This document shows, piece after piece, positions 34,233 through 47,057 of a stretch of DNA of 64,000 nt. A model generated the notes under the pieces. That model worked only from the letters and a program-made list of their open reading frames with translations. It was not told the DNA's origin and searched no databases. The stretch is from positions 4,557,001 through 4,621,000 of the forward strand of contig JAFMOC010000037.1 in assembly GCA_019802505.1 (NCBI GenBank), written 5' to 3'. This stretch comes from Corydoras sp. C115 (taxonomy: Eukaryota > Chordata > Actinopteri > Siluriformes > Callichthyidae). How positions within the stretch are numbered: the stretch's first letter is position 1; each line of letters opens with the position of its first letter. Position numbers and translations under genes: made by a program.

Positions 34233-34728
34233 TTAGTTTTTAATATAATCATTCTCACTCCAACCCTCCGAAGTTGCACTCCTCCGTAGTTTTTTTCATA
34301 TAGAGTAAATACACAACGGGGTTGCCAAACCACATTGTTGCCACATGCCAGTACCAACCAAGCTCATAAAACAAGCTGTTTTTCAATTTTAGCCATCTGC
34401 CTTAGTAGTTGCATTATTCCAAGATACGCAACATGGTGCATTATTTGGCTGAAAATATGTTGACTCCTGACCGTTGTGTTTACGTTAGCTTGTGGATCTA
34501 TTTCCAGAACTTTGGATATTAATACTGAGCTTTCCCTTTAGAGGCAAAACAGGGTACATCCTCAAAACATTGAAATGTGTTCGTAAAATTAGATTGTGTG
34601 AGGCTGACAAAATTGATGTCAGGGCCGTGTGTGTGGGCCACTCTTCAAATGACCAAACCCATAAAATTTATGCCCTGTCTTTAATTGAGCATGAAATTGC
34701 ACAAATTAAAAGAAAAATATAAATATCT
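33633..34728. other. Intergenic, no gene recognised
   Basis: Unique sequence with a (TTA)n run at 34199-34234. A short opening at 34492-34722 ends LIEHEIAQIKRKI but shows no family I recognise and no splice context. Confidence 0.5.
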
Positions 34729-35074
34729 GCGGCACGGTGGCTTAGTGGTTAGCACGTTCGCCTCTCAGCGCTAGGGATTCCCGGTTCGAATCCCCATCTG
34801 GGTGGAGTTTCCATGTTCTCCCCGTGTCTGCGTGGGTTTCCTCCGGGTTCTCCGGTTTCCTCCCACAGTCCAAAAACATGGATCAAGTCAATTGAATTCT
34901 CAAAAAATTGCCCCATATAGAGTGTGTATGTGTGAGTGAGTGTGTGCCCAGCGATGGATTGGCGCCCTGTCCTGGGTCTATCTGCCCAGCGTCCGAGACG
35001 TTCTCCCCTGGATGGGCATGGGGAACCCCACCGCGATCCTAATAGAGGATAAAGCGGGAGATAATGAATGAATG
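34729..35074 (+). mobile_element. SINE-A, full length with 13 bp TSD
   Basis: Flanked by AATATAAATATCT at 34716-34728 and 35075-35087. Confidence 0.92.
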
Positions 35075-35087
35075 AATATAAATATCT

Positions 35088-37262
35088 AAATACTAATATT
35101 AAAAGCTTTGAATTATTAGAAACCTTTAAGCTCTGTTTTACAAATTTATTTTTATAAAAAAAAAAAAAAACGGGAAAAAACTGAAAAAAATGAGCATACA
35201 TTTTTTTATGGCAGGTGATTTTTTTTCCACCACAACAAGTAAGAGAATAACACACGTTAATTCAGTAGGTTAATTAAAAACTAGCCTAACTGCAGATTTG
35301 TCAAACACTGGCGTCTTGCTGATCAGGCGAGATTAGAGCAAGTGCTTGCTTAAAAAGGTGTGACTTCAGGTGTGACTTAGGTGAAAATGTCTCTGCATCA
35401 CAGAAGTGCTGTGTTTTAGCTTTTAGCAGAGTTTTACCTTTTAGCAGTGAAAAAAAGTCAGTAATGTCACCATGGTGGAGACACCAGGAATCTAGATTAG
35501 ACTAGAGTGTAGTGAGCAGACTCGCTTAGCAAATTAGCAAATAGACTCAGTAGCAACTTCTACCAAGCTGTTATTGTTTTGTATATAAAAATCCTGAAAC
35601 CTAGTATGTAACTGTTATCCTTGAATACAGTGCTTTCACATTTTTGGTTCTCTTTAAATGCAGATTAACTTAATTACTATAAGTGAACAAGTAAAAAATA
35701 ATGAACACTGTATTTGTGTCTGTGTGTGCGAGAGAAAAAGAAAGAGAAAATTGTAGTGTTCTGCCATTTACCAGTTACTGCCCACACTCGTGCACCAAAA
35801 GCCATCTGTGCCCTTTGTCTCGGTACAAGCGCCTCTTTAAACACAAAGAGTCAAGCATCAGTACTTTGCACAAAGCCAGAAGAAAACGAAACATTCTTCT
35901 GAAGTCTCTCGGCGAAAGTCCTACAACATTATCAGCACGTTAACCACATCAACAAACCCGCATCTGCATCAGGAAACACAGAGTCGCGAACAAGCTTTAT
36001 GCAACTTGCCATGGCTAAATTATCAAAATTAACATTTTAAATTAAATACAGAAATTTGGGATTATCAGACCGAATGTACTTTACAAGGTCATTATCCTAA
36101 AACAACCAAAAATCAACAAGCGTCAGAGAACAAGCTGCAAAAAGGTATTGATTCAGTAATTAAACAGATATCGATTAATCACAAACGTTCGTAAATGAGT
36201 GTTATAAAGTTTCAAAAGGTGTAAGAATCCCAATCAGACACTGAAAGCTGTTTCAGTGAAAACTACAAGAAAACGAATACTATTTTTATACACAGTATTA
36301 TATATTTATTCTCCAAGCTGTTTATTCTAACTAATAATTAATCACAGGTATTGGTAGAGCATTTTTTAAACAATAACTAGGTGAAAGGCAGGAAAAATGC
36401 CTGAACCAGTCTCCTGTACACTGTATGACAGACGCACAGATAAGCATCTTCACTTGACTTACTTGAAGCCAACAGAACTACTAACTGTGCCACCATGTTT
36501 ATTATCTTATAAATAAGGGTGTGTGTGGGGGTGGGTGGGTGTGTGTGTGTGTTCTTTTATGCTACCCACACCGTTGCTTCGATTACCATCACACATATTT
36601 ACTTTTCGGGATCCTGTGGAAGTTTTCTCCACTGTTTGTAGGAGGAAAAGAAAGTACTAGTGTTATACGTGTATTCAGAAATACATACATTGTGTATACA
36701 GTCATAATTGCCTAGTCTACAAAATTCCTGCTCCCTGCAGTGTGTCCACCAGCTGCACAGTGGAATATGCTTTAGTGACATTGTGCTGCAGTTGCTGGAA
36801 CAATGCAGATCACATCTCCTCATTTGGGCGGTGGATAGAGGAGCAATGACACACTGCAGATGTTAGGGAACCCCAAATCTGGTACCGGATCGCTGCTTTA
36901 AAAAAGAGGACCTCAAAACCAGTGTTTAATTGTTCTGTTCTTTTGCACTGCACCCTACAGGCCCTCCATACATCCCAACCATGTTTGTCAAAAACTCTTG
37001 TATTGTGGAATATGCAAAACCTTGACCTGGGGGTGTGACGGGGATAACAGGGGGTAAAATGTCAGTGAAGGGGGCAGGGTTTCAGTTTGTCCTGGGAAAG
37101 TCGGGCTATTGTCTGCCATGGCCTTGGATCGAGCAGAGTTGGAAACTGATTTACAATTTGAGCTGAGATCATGCAGGGTTTTACTGACCACGTGGAATAT
37201 GGGGGGGAACCTGAGTGCATTCTAATGACACCTTCCTTTATAAGACTTCATTTAAAATAGGT
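35088..37262. other. Intergenic, no gene recognised
   Basis: AT-rich unique sequence with an A-run (35156-35170) and a short GT-rich run near 36520-36552. Openings such as 35701-35943 lack recognisable features. Confidence 0.5.
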
Positions 37263-37272
37263 AATATTGAGG

Positions 37273-37582
37273 CAGGCGGCACGGTGGCTTAGTGGTTAGA
37301 ACGTTTGCCTCTCAGCACTAGAGATTCCCGGTTCGAATCCATCTGCGTGGGTTTCCTCCGGGTTCTCCGGTTTCCTCCAACAGTCCAAAAACATGGATCA
37401 AGTCAATTGAATTCTCCAAATTGCCCCATATAGAGTGTGTCTGTGTGAGTGAGTGTGTGCCCAGCAATGGATTGGCGCCCTGTCCTGGGTCTATCTGCCC
37501 AGCGCCCAAGACGTTCTCCCCTGGATGGGCATGGGGAACCCCACGTGACCCTAATAGAGGATAAAGCGGGAGATAATGAATG
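37273..37582 (+). mobile_element. SINE-A with internal deletion, 10 bp TSD
   Basis: AATATTGAGG at 37263-37272 and 37583-37592. The GTTTCCATGTTCTCCCC segment between head and body is deleted. Confidence 0.88.
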
Positions 37583-37972
37583 AATATTGAGGATCCAATA
37601 TATAGGCAGCGTACTGTGTCTATGTTTAATTTAGCATTAAACTAAGTGTTAAAACTACTGATTTCACTCTATTCAGTTAGAATTGCATGTTGTTTAAGGT
37701 TTTGCCCACACAACAGTTGAATGAGGCGCCCTTATCCAGAGCTGTGTGTACAGGTGCAGGTCTTATACCATCTTGCCTAGTTGTTGTCTATGTTCTAGAT
37801 TTTACAGTATTACCTTTAAAACTAAGCAAACAAACACAACTCTATTGTCTGTTTTTTTTTTCTATGACTAGGTTAAAACAATGAATGAGTAGAGGTAAAC
37901 TGGATACTTTACGCAGTTTGACCAGATTTCTGCATTCAGTAAAATTTTTATGAAAGAAAATTTTTATTTTAG

Positions 37973-38296
37973 GGTGGCACGGTGGTTTAGTGGTTAGCAC
38001 GTTCGCCTCTCAGCGCTAGGGATTCCCGGTTCGAATCCCAATCTGCATGGAGTTTCCATGTTCTCCCCGTGTCCGCGTGGGTTTCCTCCAGGTTCTCCGG
38101 TTTCCTCCCACAGCCCAAAAACATGGATCAAGTCAATTGAATTCTCCAAATTTTCCCATATAGAGTGTATTTGTGTGAGTGAGTGTGTGCCCAGTGATAG
38201 ATTGGCACCCTGTCCTGGGTGTATCTGCCCAACGCCTGAAACGTTCTCCCCAGGACCCTAATAGATGATAAAGCGGAAGATAATGGATGGATGGTT
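37973..38296 (+). mobile_element. SINE-A with a GGAT-type tail
   Basis: Head to tail with several substitutions and a deletion of the GGATGGGCATGGGGAACCCC block; ends GATAATGGATGGATGG. Confidence 0.85.
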
Positions 38297-38395
38297 ATCT
38301 ATTTTTAGTTATCTATTATCTATCTCCTCCACAATTAACCCATACACGAAGTGAAAACACACACATATACACACACTGAGTAAAGTGAGCACACA

Positions 38396-38555
38396 TGCCT
38401 GGGGCAGTGTGCCTGTACAAGGCACCCAGGGGCAATTGGTGTTACGTAGGTGCCTTGCTCAAGGGCACTTCAGCCATGGTACTTAGAAGGGCTGGAAATC
38501 AAAGCAGGGACCTTCAGGTCACAAGGCTGGTTCCTTAACCACAAGCCTAGTTCAA
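38396..38555 (-). mobile_element. SINE-B-like copy
   Basis: The minus strand reads TTGTGGTTAAGGAACCAGCC at the head and CCCTTGAGCAAGGCACC in the body. The remainder of 38297-38869 is unique. Confidence 0.6.
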
Positions 38556-38882
38556 CCTTCTGATTTTTCACAAGCATTGTGAGCTTCGCACAGCGTGGCA
38601 CACGTCAGCAGAATTATTTGCTTTCTCATCAACTTCTATCAACAACATCCTTATCAGCCTTTTGATATTAAGGGCAATATTTAGGCTAACATGAGGAAGA
38701 ATTTGTACAGAACCTGGAGCCTTTTACATGTAGTGTGAACACCCCATCAGCAGCCCCGGCTGTGTGCTGACTGACAACCTTCATACAGTGTAAGCATATA
38801 TAAAGCACAGGTTTGAACAAACAGGATGAATGAGCAAACATGCAGTGTCAGTTGTTGTTTAAAGATGTTCTGAATCATACCA

Positions 38883-39165
38883 ATCCCCATCTGGGTGGAG
38901 TTATCATGTTCTCCCCGTGTGGGTTTCCTCCGGGTTTTCTGGTTTCCTCCCACAGTCCAAAAACATGGATCAAGTCAATTGAGTTCTCCAAATTGCCCCA
39001 TATAGAGTGTGTATGTGTGTATGTGTGCGTGTCTGTTTAGTGTGCCCAGCGATAGATTGGCGCCCTGTCCTGTGTGTATCTGCCCAGCACTCGAAATGTT
39101 CTTCCCTGGATGGGCATGGGGAACCCCCTCGCGACCCTAATAGAGGATAAAGCAGAATGAATGAA
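38883..39165 (+). mobile_element. SINE-A, 5'-truncated, 12 bp TSD
   Basis: TGAATCATACCA at 38871-38882 and 39166-39177 flanks a copy that lacks the tRNA head, showing integration of an incomplete reverse transcript. Confidence 0.88.
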
Positions 39166-39177
39166 TGAATCATACCA

Positions 39178-42100
39178 GGTAAGTAAGGCTAAAGGTTAAA
39201 AACATAAATAGTCAGCTGCAAGATGGGAATGTGATGTCATGGATCACATTCCCAATAGATAATTTTTTTCCAGTTAGTTGTTAAATATAGTTTGTTAAGT
39301 TCTGTGGGTTAAATAAACAACTCATCTGATGAACCGACACACAGAGCCATGGATCATGGTTATTCTAAAACATCTGTTCCAAGAAAATGATACATGGTCC
39401 ACACAGTCAATGTTGCAGTGCGTTCCAATTTTGTACCAGACTTGGTTGTTGGCATCTCAGTCATGGACAAATTATTTGCATGCCTGCTTTGCTTTCATTT
39501 GCTGAGCTTGTGTGACTTTCCCATCGAGTTGTTGGTGGTCCTGGATGTTTTAACATCACTCTACAGCAATGACGGCATTCAAGCGTTCACTCTGAAAAAC
39601 CCAATTGTATCACATTGTACATCAGATATTTCAATGCATGTAGACACTTGGAAAATGTTCCATTTTTAAGCCTTGTGTAACTCACAGTTTCCTTCAACAT
39701 TTTTAAGTGGGCCTGTATGCATGGCTTAAACGAGCCCGGACTTAAGCCTCAACAAAAAAGGAGAGGGTTTTGTTATTTAAGCTTTTCATGAAGAAGCTTC
39801 TACTGTGGTGAAGCACACAGTACATAATGGCCCTGATAGTGTATGTAGTTAAGTTGCAATGTCATATATCTCTGTGTTGTGGTTTTATTGTGCTAAATGG
39901 GTGATAAATATGTCACAGTGATGACCAGGGCAGGGTAAAGGTCATAAAAATAACTGAAGCATGCACGCACGCAAGCACATACACATTATTGCTGTTTATT
40001 CTACATTTATATATTTTCTTATTTTTACTTGATTTATATACTGTATGTTTGTATGTGAACACCAGCACCAAGAAAAAATCCTTGTGCATAATTTTATTGT
40101 TTTGTAATGCAAATCCAGCCTAGTCATTGGGGTGTACATATCTATGCACTCTTAGTGCTGGTCTCATGTCTGGCTAAATATAGCGGGTTGCATTAGTTAG
40201 AGCAACTGGTGTCAAAACTGTGAAATCCAATAAGCGGTTTAAAATTGAGATCTTTATAATGGATGGAAAATAAGAACAGGGTTAAAAACGCCAACCAAGA
40301 ACAGTTTACACTGAACTGTCAACTAAAAGTGTCAACTAAATCTATTTTAATTATAAGTTTTTTTTGTTTCTCTTTAAGTTAAAGGTTTGTTTTGCAGCAC
40401 TTTCATCATCATGGCACCAAATCTACTACAGTAACATATTATTTGAGGTAATTCTGTGTAACAAGAGTTCTTGTTTGTCTATCCATCTGTTAATTAGAAG
40501 TGCTTGTAGTGTGTTAATTATACAACAGTCTGCAGTGGAATTGGGTTTGTTCCACAGTCTGTCATTTCTATCCACATACATGTTTAGCTCATACACACTT
40601 TGAGAATGGGAACAGGGCAGAGGATGATTTAAAGTGAATTTGATTTGAATTAATTACACAAAAGTGTAGATTTGATTGAGCATGACTTAAGGTGACATGT
40701 TCATTTTTTATAAAATCAGGTTTGTGGCAGGTTTGTTACTAACATGGAAATACAAAATAGTGACGAATAACTTAAATTTCTATGGACTTTCTATGGGTAT
40801 TTCTTTATTTACTTTAAGTTGCATTTTTGCCCATCGATATTAATCTTTTTATTGCAAAGCACCTTTATGATATTTTTATTAAGCATCCGTGAGATCATCA
40901 GTGCTGATGATCAGAAGGTTAAATCTTAAACAGAAAGCTGCACCAGGTGTGTCTTCACACAACTGTTTCCATCAAAAATCCAATATATTTTTAATGTTTT
41001 CTTGCTCAAATGATATTTAGTGTTGTGTCTTTACCTGAAAACTAAAAGTATGTAGCATCAAGAAATTTTAGATGTAATTTAGTTACGTAACGTAGTCTCG
41101 AAGAAATATTTTACTGTGGATTTTATTAATTTTTTGGGGATTTTTTTATATGGATATTATAAATACTGTAAACTGCTATAGTTATGTCTGTCATGACACC
41201 TCCCCCCAGTAGACATTAGTCAAATTCGAAATGTACAGCAGGTAAAATGGAAAGAAATACAAATTGTGGAAGACTGATGTTGTGAAAGATTAGTACATGA
41301 AATACTGTAATTATTTATTTGACATTTTATATTATGATGACAAGACAAATTTAAACCTATATGACCCGAATCAATCTTTTGTTGTCATTTCAGTAATGAC
41401 AAAATGGCACGACCGTTCTGTCTCTTTCTCTGTAATCAGCTCTTCCTCTATAATCGTGTCCATGCCAGAATTCCCCAGGAGTTCCATCACCACAAAAGTC
41501 CTATTTACACATCAGCTGTGTGTGTTGGGGGGGGGGGGGGGGGGTGAAATCACAGGTTAGACATGCACTGATGTTAATAGTGCTGTGTGTAGGTGACAGA
41601 CTGTCTACAACAGCCTTCCCCATCCCCCACTCATACAAGCACATACACACACACATACAAACACAAGCCAGATGTCCCTTTACTGGGAACACTGGCTAAC
41701 AATAGGCTGGGGAATTGAACCTCGGAACCTGGGAAGATGGACAACTTTTCTCACAGCCATCATGTTCCTTTGTCGGGTGTGTAACCTATTATTTGTGAAC
41801 TTTCCTACAAATAATGCCGCTCACCTGGTAAGCACACTATTAATGTGTGCAGAACGAGCAGGTGCTTGTGTATATAACATCACATGAAAGGACTGATATT
41901 AATTTCGTCATAACCGGTAGCTGCTTTTAAAATTTTAATTACCAATGTTTTTAATTACCGATAAAGTTCTTTTACATGACAATACTAACAATACAAAATT
42001 TGAATCTTCTGTTTGATAGTTATAAGAAATCCTTACAACATCCTCACACCAAGTGAATTAAAAAGTGATAAAGTGAACATTAAAAAAATTCAGAAGACTT
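39178..42100. other. Intergenic, no gene recognised
   Basis: AT-rich unique sequence with a G18 run at 41527-41544. No transposon ends and no exon-like stretch were recognised. Confidence 0.5.
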
Positions 42101-42104
42101 CAAA

Positions 42105-42480
42105 ATAGCTGATGCTCATCAGGCTGGCACAGCTTTTCAAACAATTACTAAATACTTCAACCTAAAAGTCCACAGTTGGACAGATTGTGTGCAAACAGAG
42201 GACAACTGGGGCCATTGTTATGTTTTACTTTCCCTCCAGCAAAGACCACTTGCAAAGTAGGCATGTAATTTTCCTTAAGGTCACAAAGAAACTCTGTTAA
42301 TGTTAATGAGTTCACAATTGGACTAAACAACAATGATATCCATGGCACGGAGAAAGCCATTGCTTTTCAAAAGCAGACCGCTCCACATCTGCAGTCGTCT
42401 CATGTTAACGGGCTGCTGAGAAAAAGTTGAATCAGTTACACAATGAATTTTATGTTTGTGGAAAAAAATGTTGCATTCCA
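42105..42480 (+). mobile_element. Decayed Tc1-like transposase remnant
   Basis: GATGCTCATCAGGCTG, then CCACAGTTGGACAGATTGTG, GGTCACAAAG, AACAACAATGATATCCATGG and GAGAAAGCCATTGCTTTTC appear in the same order as in fish Tc1-like transposase genes (helix-turn-helix to start of catalytic domain). Many frameshifts; no open frame. Confidence 0.6.
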
Positions 42481-43248
42481 GCATTAAGACATCATACCAC
42501 ATAACATATATAAATCTCACAAACATTTATTGTTAAAAAAAAAAACCCTAACAAAGACCATTCAATACTGTCATTTCACTTAAAAATAGGTTTTTGGACT
42601 GGAAACTATACAAAACTTCATACAAAAAAGGACCTAGGACAGCTGTAACCACTGTGCCTATGTAGAAGCCCTTTTAAAGTGTTCAAAAAGAAGTGGTCTG
42701 GTTTGGAGAGAGACAACAAAGATTGTCAAAATTGTAAAAAGTAAAAAAAATACAATTAAATTTTTTTTTTTATTATTTTGAGGTGCAACAATTTTCTTTT
42801 TCCTTAAGGCTTAAAATTTACAGTTGGAAATACACTTTATGTCGTACCCATTCCCCCCTCCAGCAAGGCTTAACATATGCAAAAAGGCTGGTCAAACAGC
42901 ACATACAGCAACAGTCAGAAAATAGTGGGAGATCTGCAAACAGTAAAAAGACACACACACTTCAAGTTGGGAGGTCTTGGGTTTATGACTTGACTACATT
43001 TCAAAGCTTTTTTTTAAAACAGATATTAATTTTAAGATGTGGTACACTCCCAACTTAAATTTTGCTGTATGAGTGTTAATTAACCAAACAGAGCTTGTAT
43101 CATAAAATAATTTAATGGTTCACTGTGGTTTTCCTTTTGTGAGTAATTAAAAACTGATAGCATAGATCTGATTGAATTTTAGTATTGGTCGCAGTTCAAC
43201 AAAGCTATACACTTTCAAATCATTTATTATATACAGGATACCATATTT
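42481..43248. other. Intergenic, no gene recognised
   Basis: AT-rich sequence with A and T runs (42535-42546 and 42761-42772); nothing recognised. Confidence 0.5.
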
Positions 43249-43738
43249 GGCACGGTGAGGCAGCGGTAATCACAACCGCCAATCTTGGGCATGGTAGCTC
43301 AGTGGTTAGGGTGTTGTGATAGCAATCTGGTGGTTGGCGGGTTAAAATCCCAGGTCCACTGAAATTACCAGTGTGGGTCCTTGAGAAAGGTCCTTAACCT
43401 CATTGTTGTGATTAACCCTGTGCTTACTTTGTAAGTTGCTTTGGATAAAAACGTCTGCTAAATAACCAAATGTCTGTATGTATGGAAATGTATCTTAGTC
43501 TCAGTGGAATTTCCATGTTCTCCCCATGTCCGCATGGGTTTCCTCCGGGTTTTCTGGTTGAACATGGATTCAAGGTAAATTCAAACCTCAATACAATTGG
43601 CCCATATAGTGTGTGTGTATGTGTTTCTGTGTGGGTGTGCCCAGCGATAGATTGGCACCCTGTCTTGGGTGTATCTGCCCAGCATGGGGGAACCCCCCCC
43701 CAACCCTAGTAGAGGATTAAGAGGAGGATAATGGGATG
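43249..43738 (+). mobile_element. Old SINE-A interrupted by a SINE-B insertion
   Basis: A decayed SINE-A head (GGCACGGTGAGGCAGCGG, 43249-43282) resumes at about 43490 with GTGGAATTTCCATGTTCTCC and ends near 43738. The middle is SINE-B. Confidence 0.7.
43287..43480 (+). mobile_element. SINE-B, near complete
   Basis: Head ATGGTAGCTCAGTGGTTAGG, then GGTCCTTGAGAAAGGTCCTT, GTGATTAACCCTGTGC and tail TTGCTTTGGATAAAAACG. Best SINE-B reference copy in the window. Confidence 0.8.
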
Positions 43739-45519
43739 AGATGTGGATACCATTTTCTGAAAACAGTAGTCTTTTAGTTGCTTACCGAGGCCCATATGAT
43801 CTACTTTCACGTAATCAGTCCACAGCATATGTTTTCAAAATAGTTTTGACATTTTTATTGGACATCATTTTTCCTATCACTGTAGAGCAGTAGCACCGCC
43901 ATTTTATAGTATGTAGTGTTATTCATGTAGGTTATTGCAGTCATGTGAGGTTTAATTAGATTCTAGCAATCCTACATGCAGTTCTGTCTGGAAGTTTTAT
44001 TCTTGATTATCAATTGCAACTGGTTAAAAACCAAATAACTACAAATATTTATTATTTATTATCATATGTTTAATTGAGCTATCTATCATTCAGTCATTGA
44101 TTTCTTTATTCATTTGATTATTTATTTATTCAGCTACAAAAACCTATTTATACGGTATACGAACAGATTTTTACAAATCACCTAAATAAAAATTACATTT
44201 ATTGTATTTTCGGTGATTTTCGGTGCAAACTCATCTTTATGTAAGCTCTCATATTGTCTTTATCTGCTTTGTTTGATCCAATAACTGCGCTGCTTCACTT
44301 CTGGCTTATTCGAGAGTGAGAGAGATGTCCCTCAGAGGAGAATTAGATTACAAGACTGTGTTTGGAAAAATCAACTAAATCAACACCAACTTCCTGTAAT
44401 TGCCTCCTACTCACCGGTTTAACATTTCATGCAAAATAGAAATGTTAATTGCAGAGAATTTTCATATTTTTTTGATTTCCTTTAGGACACCACAACACTC
44501 TGGTTTGTTGTAAAAGAGCTTCCTTAATGCTTCTGTGGAGACAGGAATTATCTGTATATTAGGTTGTAAAACACTATGATCTGCCACCCACTTGTGTTCC
44601 GATGCTTCAGGGACTGAGCATCATCAACTGAATCACAGCGTCTTAAACACAACTTAATACAACACACCTTCTGCATGTCAACAATCTAGCACAATCTAGG
44701 ACAAATTCTATATGAAACACACACACACACACACATATATATATAATATAGATAAATATAGATGGACTTTATATGTTTACAATTACAGGCTGTAGTACAT
44801 TTTTTAATCCCTTGTTGTTGAGAATAATGCACCAACCAAATAATCCCTGCTCTGTGGTGCTACTATTGGGGTCCTGACCATTAGAGAACAGAGTAAAGTC
44901 CTAGATGATTTAACTTTGGTTAAATGTTTAACTACATTATATTGGAATAAAGGAGTATAATTATTCTTTGGTATTTATATTGAGGTTTCTACAGACTTCT
45001 CCTGCTCTGTCAACAACCTTACATTATAATACCTTGCTGGAATTTCCTCCTCACTGAAAGGGCGTAACCAAGTCAGGTTTATATGTCCTTTTGATAACCC
45101 ACAGGTATTTACACCAAAGGGATATTTAGATTCTTGAACTCACGTGATTTACATTTCTTTAGGCTGTGTACAAAACCAGTATGTGAGTAAAACTATGATG
45201 ATCTAAAGAAAGCACATATAAACATGAAACAGATAGAATCGAGACCTCCCACCTAGGAATCAAACTTCTCACAACACTGCACCATCCTGCAGTTTTAAAG
45301 AATATATATATATATATATATATTGTCCAAATGATTAATGCAGTAAGCATACTGAATGTGTTGCACAGGGTAGCATCAAACAAGAGGCACTTAATCAGAT
45401 GTTTCCAAATTAATGGAATAACAATCACATGCAGGTGGGTGCCCTGTTAAAAGAACAGGGATCATACAGGTCTAATACACATTGTGTATTATAAGATTGA
45501 ACAAAAAGAATTTTGGAAT
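43739..45519. other. Intergenic, no gene recognised
   Basis: Unique sequence with a (CA)n(TA)n at 44718-44746 and an AT run at 45302-45323. 44270-44470 is compositionally balanced and repeat-free and could be a conserved non-coding element. Confidence 0.45.
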
Positions 45520-45900
45520 GAGTTCATGCTCATCAGGCTTCAAAAGGTTTCGAATACACCTTTAAATGTCTCCACCAGTTAACAGATACAGAGAAAGAGA
45601 ACAAATAAAGGAAATTCAAGACAATTGTAGAACCCCCAAGGAGTAGTCAACCAACAATGATTACTTTAAGAGCAAAGCAGGTCTGTGAAGTCACAAAGAA
45701 ACCCATGGGAAGCAACAAAACACCTCTCTTACATGTTCATGAGCCCACCACCATTGAACAACAATGGTATGCATGGCAGCATTGCAAGAAGAAAGCGAAC
45801 CATTAGCAGTTTCTTAAAGATTACATGGACGCACATTCCCCCATAGGGAATGATGGATAGCTTAGACAGAAAAAGATTGTTAGTTTAAATACTAAGGGCA
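45520..45900 (+). mobile_element. Second decayed Tc1-like transposase remnant
   Basis: TCATGCTCATCAGGCTTC, GGAAATTCAAGACAATTGTA, GAGTAGTCAACCAACAATGA, CAACAATGGTATGCATGGCA and GCAAGAAGAAAGCGAACC follow Tc1-like order. Same orientation as the remnant at 42.1 kb and closer to the family sequence. Confidence 0.65.
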
Positions 45901-46188
45901 AAGGTGTAGAAATTTAGGTGGAAGCAGATTGTTCCTTATGTAGTTGACCATTTAGTTGCAGAAAACTCTGCAAAGCAAAAATAAATCACAGTGGGAGGAC
46001 ACAGTATGACCTAGCTGCAACACAAATGGTGTGCAAACACATTTTTTTTACATACACTCTAAAACCAAACCCCCCCAACATAACAGCTATTAAATATCAG
46101 TGATATATGAGAAAACATAGTGTTGAGTTAGACAATGAAGATGTATTAATGCAGCCATAGACTTATATAATATGGCTGCATGTGGAGA

Positions 46189-46266
46189 ACATGTGGAGAA
46201 CATGGAAACTCGGGATCAGGATTTGAACCTGGATCCCCAGGCAAACATGGTAACCACTAAGCCCCT
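46189..46266 (-). mobile_element. SINE-A-like head fragment
   Basis: GAGAACATGGAAACTC, then GATTTGAACCTGGATCC and GGTAACCACTAAGCC match an inverted head and B-box. Confidence 0.6.
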
Positions 46267-46490
46267 AATATTGGATCATTTTCCTCAACAAATACATGAA
46301 CATCACGTGTTTTACTATGAGTTCTGTTCATCTAGACTTCAGACTTGAAAAAATATATTAAAATGTAATGATGTTACATCTGACTTACAAACATAACAAC
46401 TTCATGGTTGGCAGTAGAATACAGGGTCAGCCGTGACCCTGATTCCTCCAGGGTCAGCCCTCCTAGAAGCATAAGGGTTAAGGACCTTAT

Positions 46491-46602
46491 GTGTGTGTAA
46501 GGCCCTTAACCCTCATTGCTCCAGGGATATTGTGATTAACCCTGTGCTCACCTTGTAAATTGCTTTGGATAAAAGCGTCCAATAAATGACCAAATGTAAA
46601 TG

Positions 46603-46604
<2 letters not shown>
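46491..46604 (+). mobile_element. SINE-B 3' part running into an AT microsatellite
   Basis: AAGGCCCTTAACCCTCATTG, then TGCTTTGGATAAAAGCG and AAATGTAAATGTAAATATAT. The (AT)n at 46605-46682 appears to grow out of the ATGTAA tail. Confidence 0.75.

Positions 46605-46682
<78 letters not shown>
46605..46682. repeat. (AT)n microsatellite between SINE-B and SINE-A
   Basis: AT run bounded by the tails of two SINE families. Confidence 0.95.
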
Positions 46683-46685
<3 letters not shown>

Positions 46686-47035
46686 TTCATTCATTCATTC
46701 ATTATCTCCCGCTTTATCCTCTATTAGGGTCGCGGTGGGGTTCCCCATGCCCATCCAGGGGAGAACGTCTCGGGCGCTGGGAAGATACACCCAGGACAGG
46801 GCACCAATCCATCGCTGGGCACACACTCACTCACACAGACACACTATATATGGGGCAATTTTGGGAATTCAATTGACTTGATCCATGTTTTTGGACGGTG
46901 GCAGGAAACCGAAGAACCCGGAGGAAACCCACGCAGACACGGGGAGAACATGAAAACTCCACCCAGACGGGGATTCGAACCGGGAATCCCTAGCGCTGAG
47001 AGGTGAACGTGCTAACCACTAAGCCACCGTGCCAC
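46683..47035 (-). mobile_element. SINE-A, full length
   Basis: (ATTC)n tail adjoins the AT tract; the head adjoins AAATATAAATATATATATAT (to about 47057). Confidence 0.88.
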
Positions 47036-47057
47036 CAAATATAAATATATATATATA

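Noticed and set aside
34492..34722. 76-codon opening ending EIAQIKRKI
   Set aside because: No family recognised, no start context or splice signals, single isolated opening.
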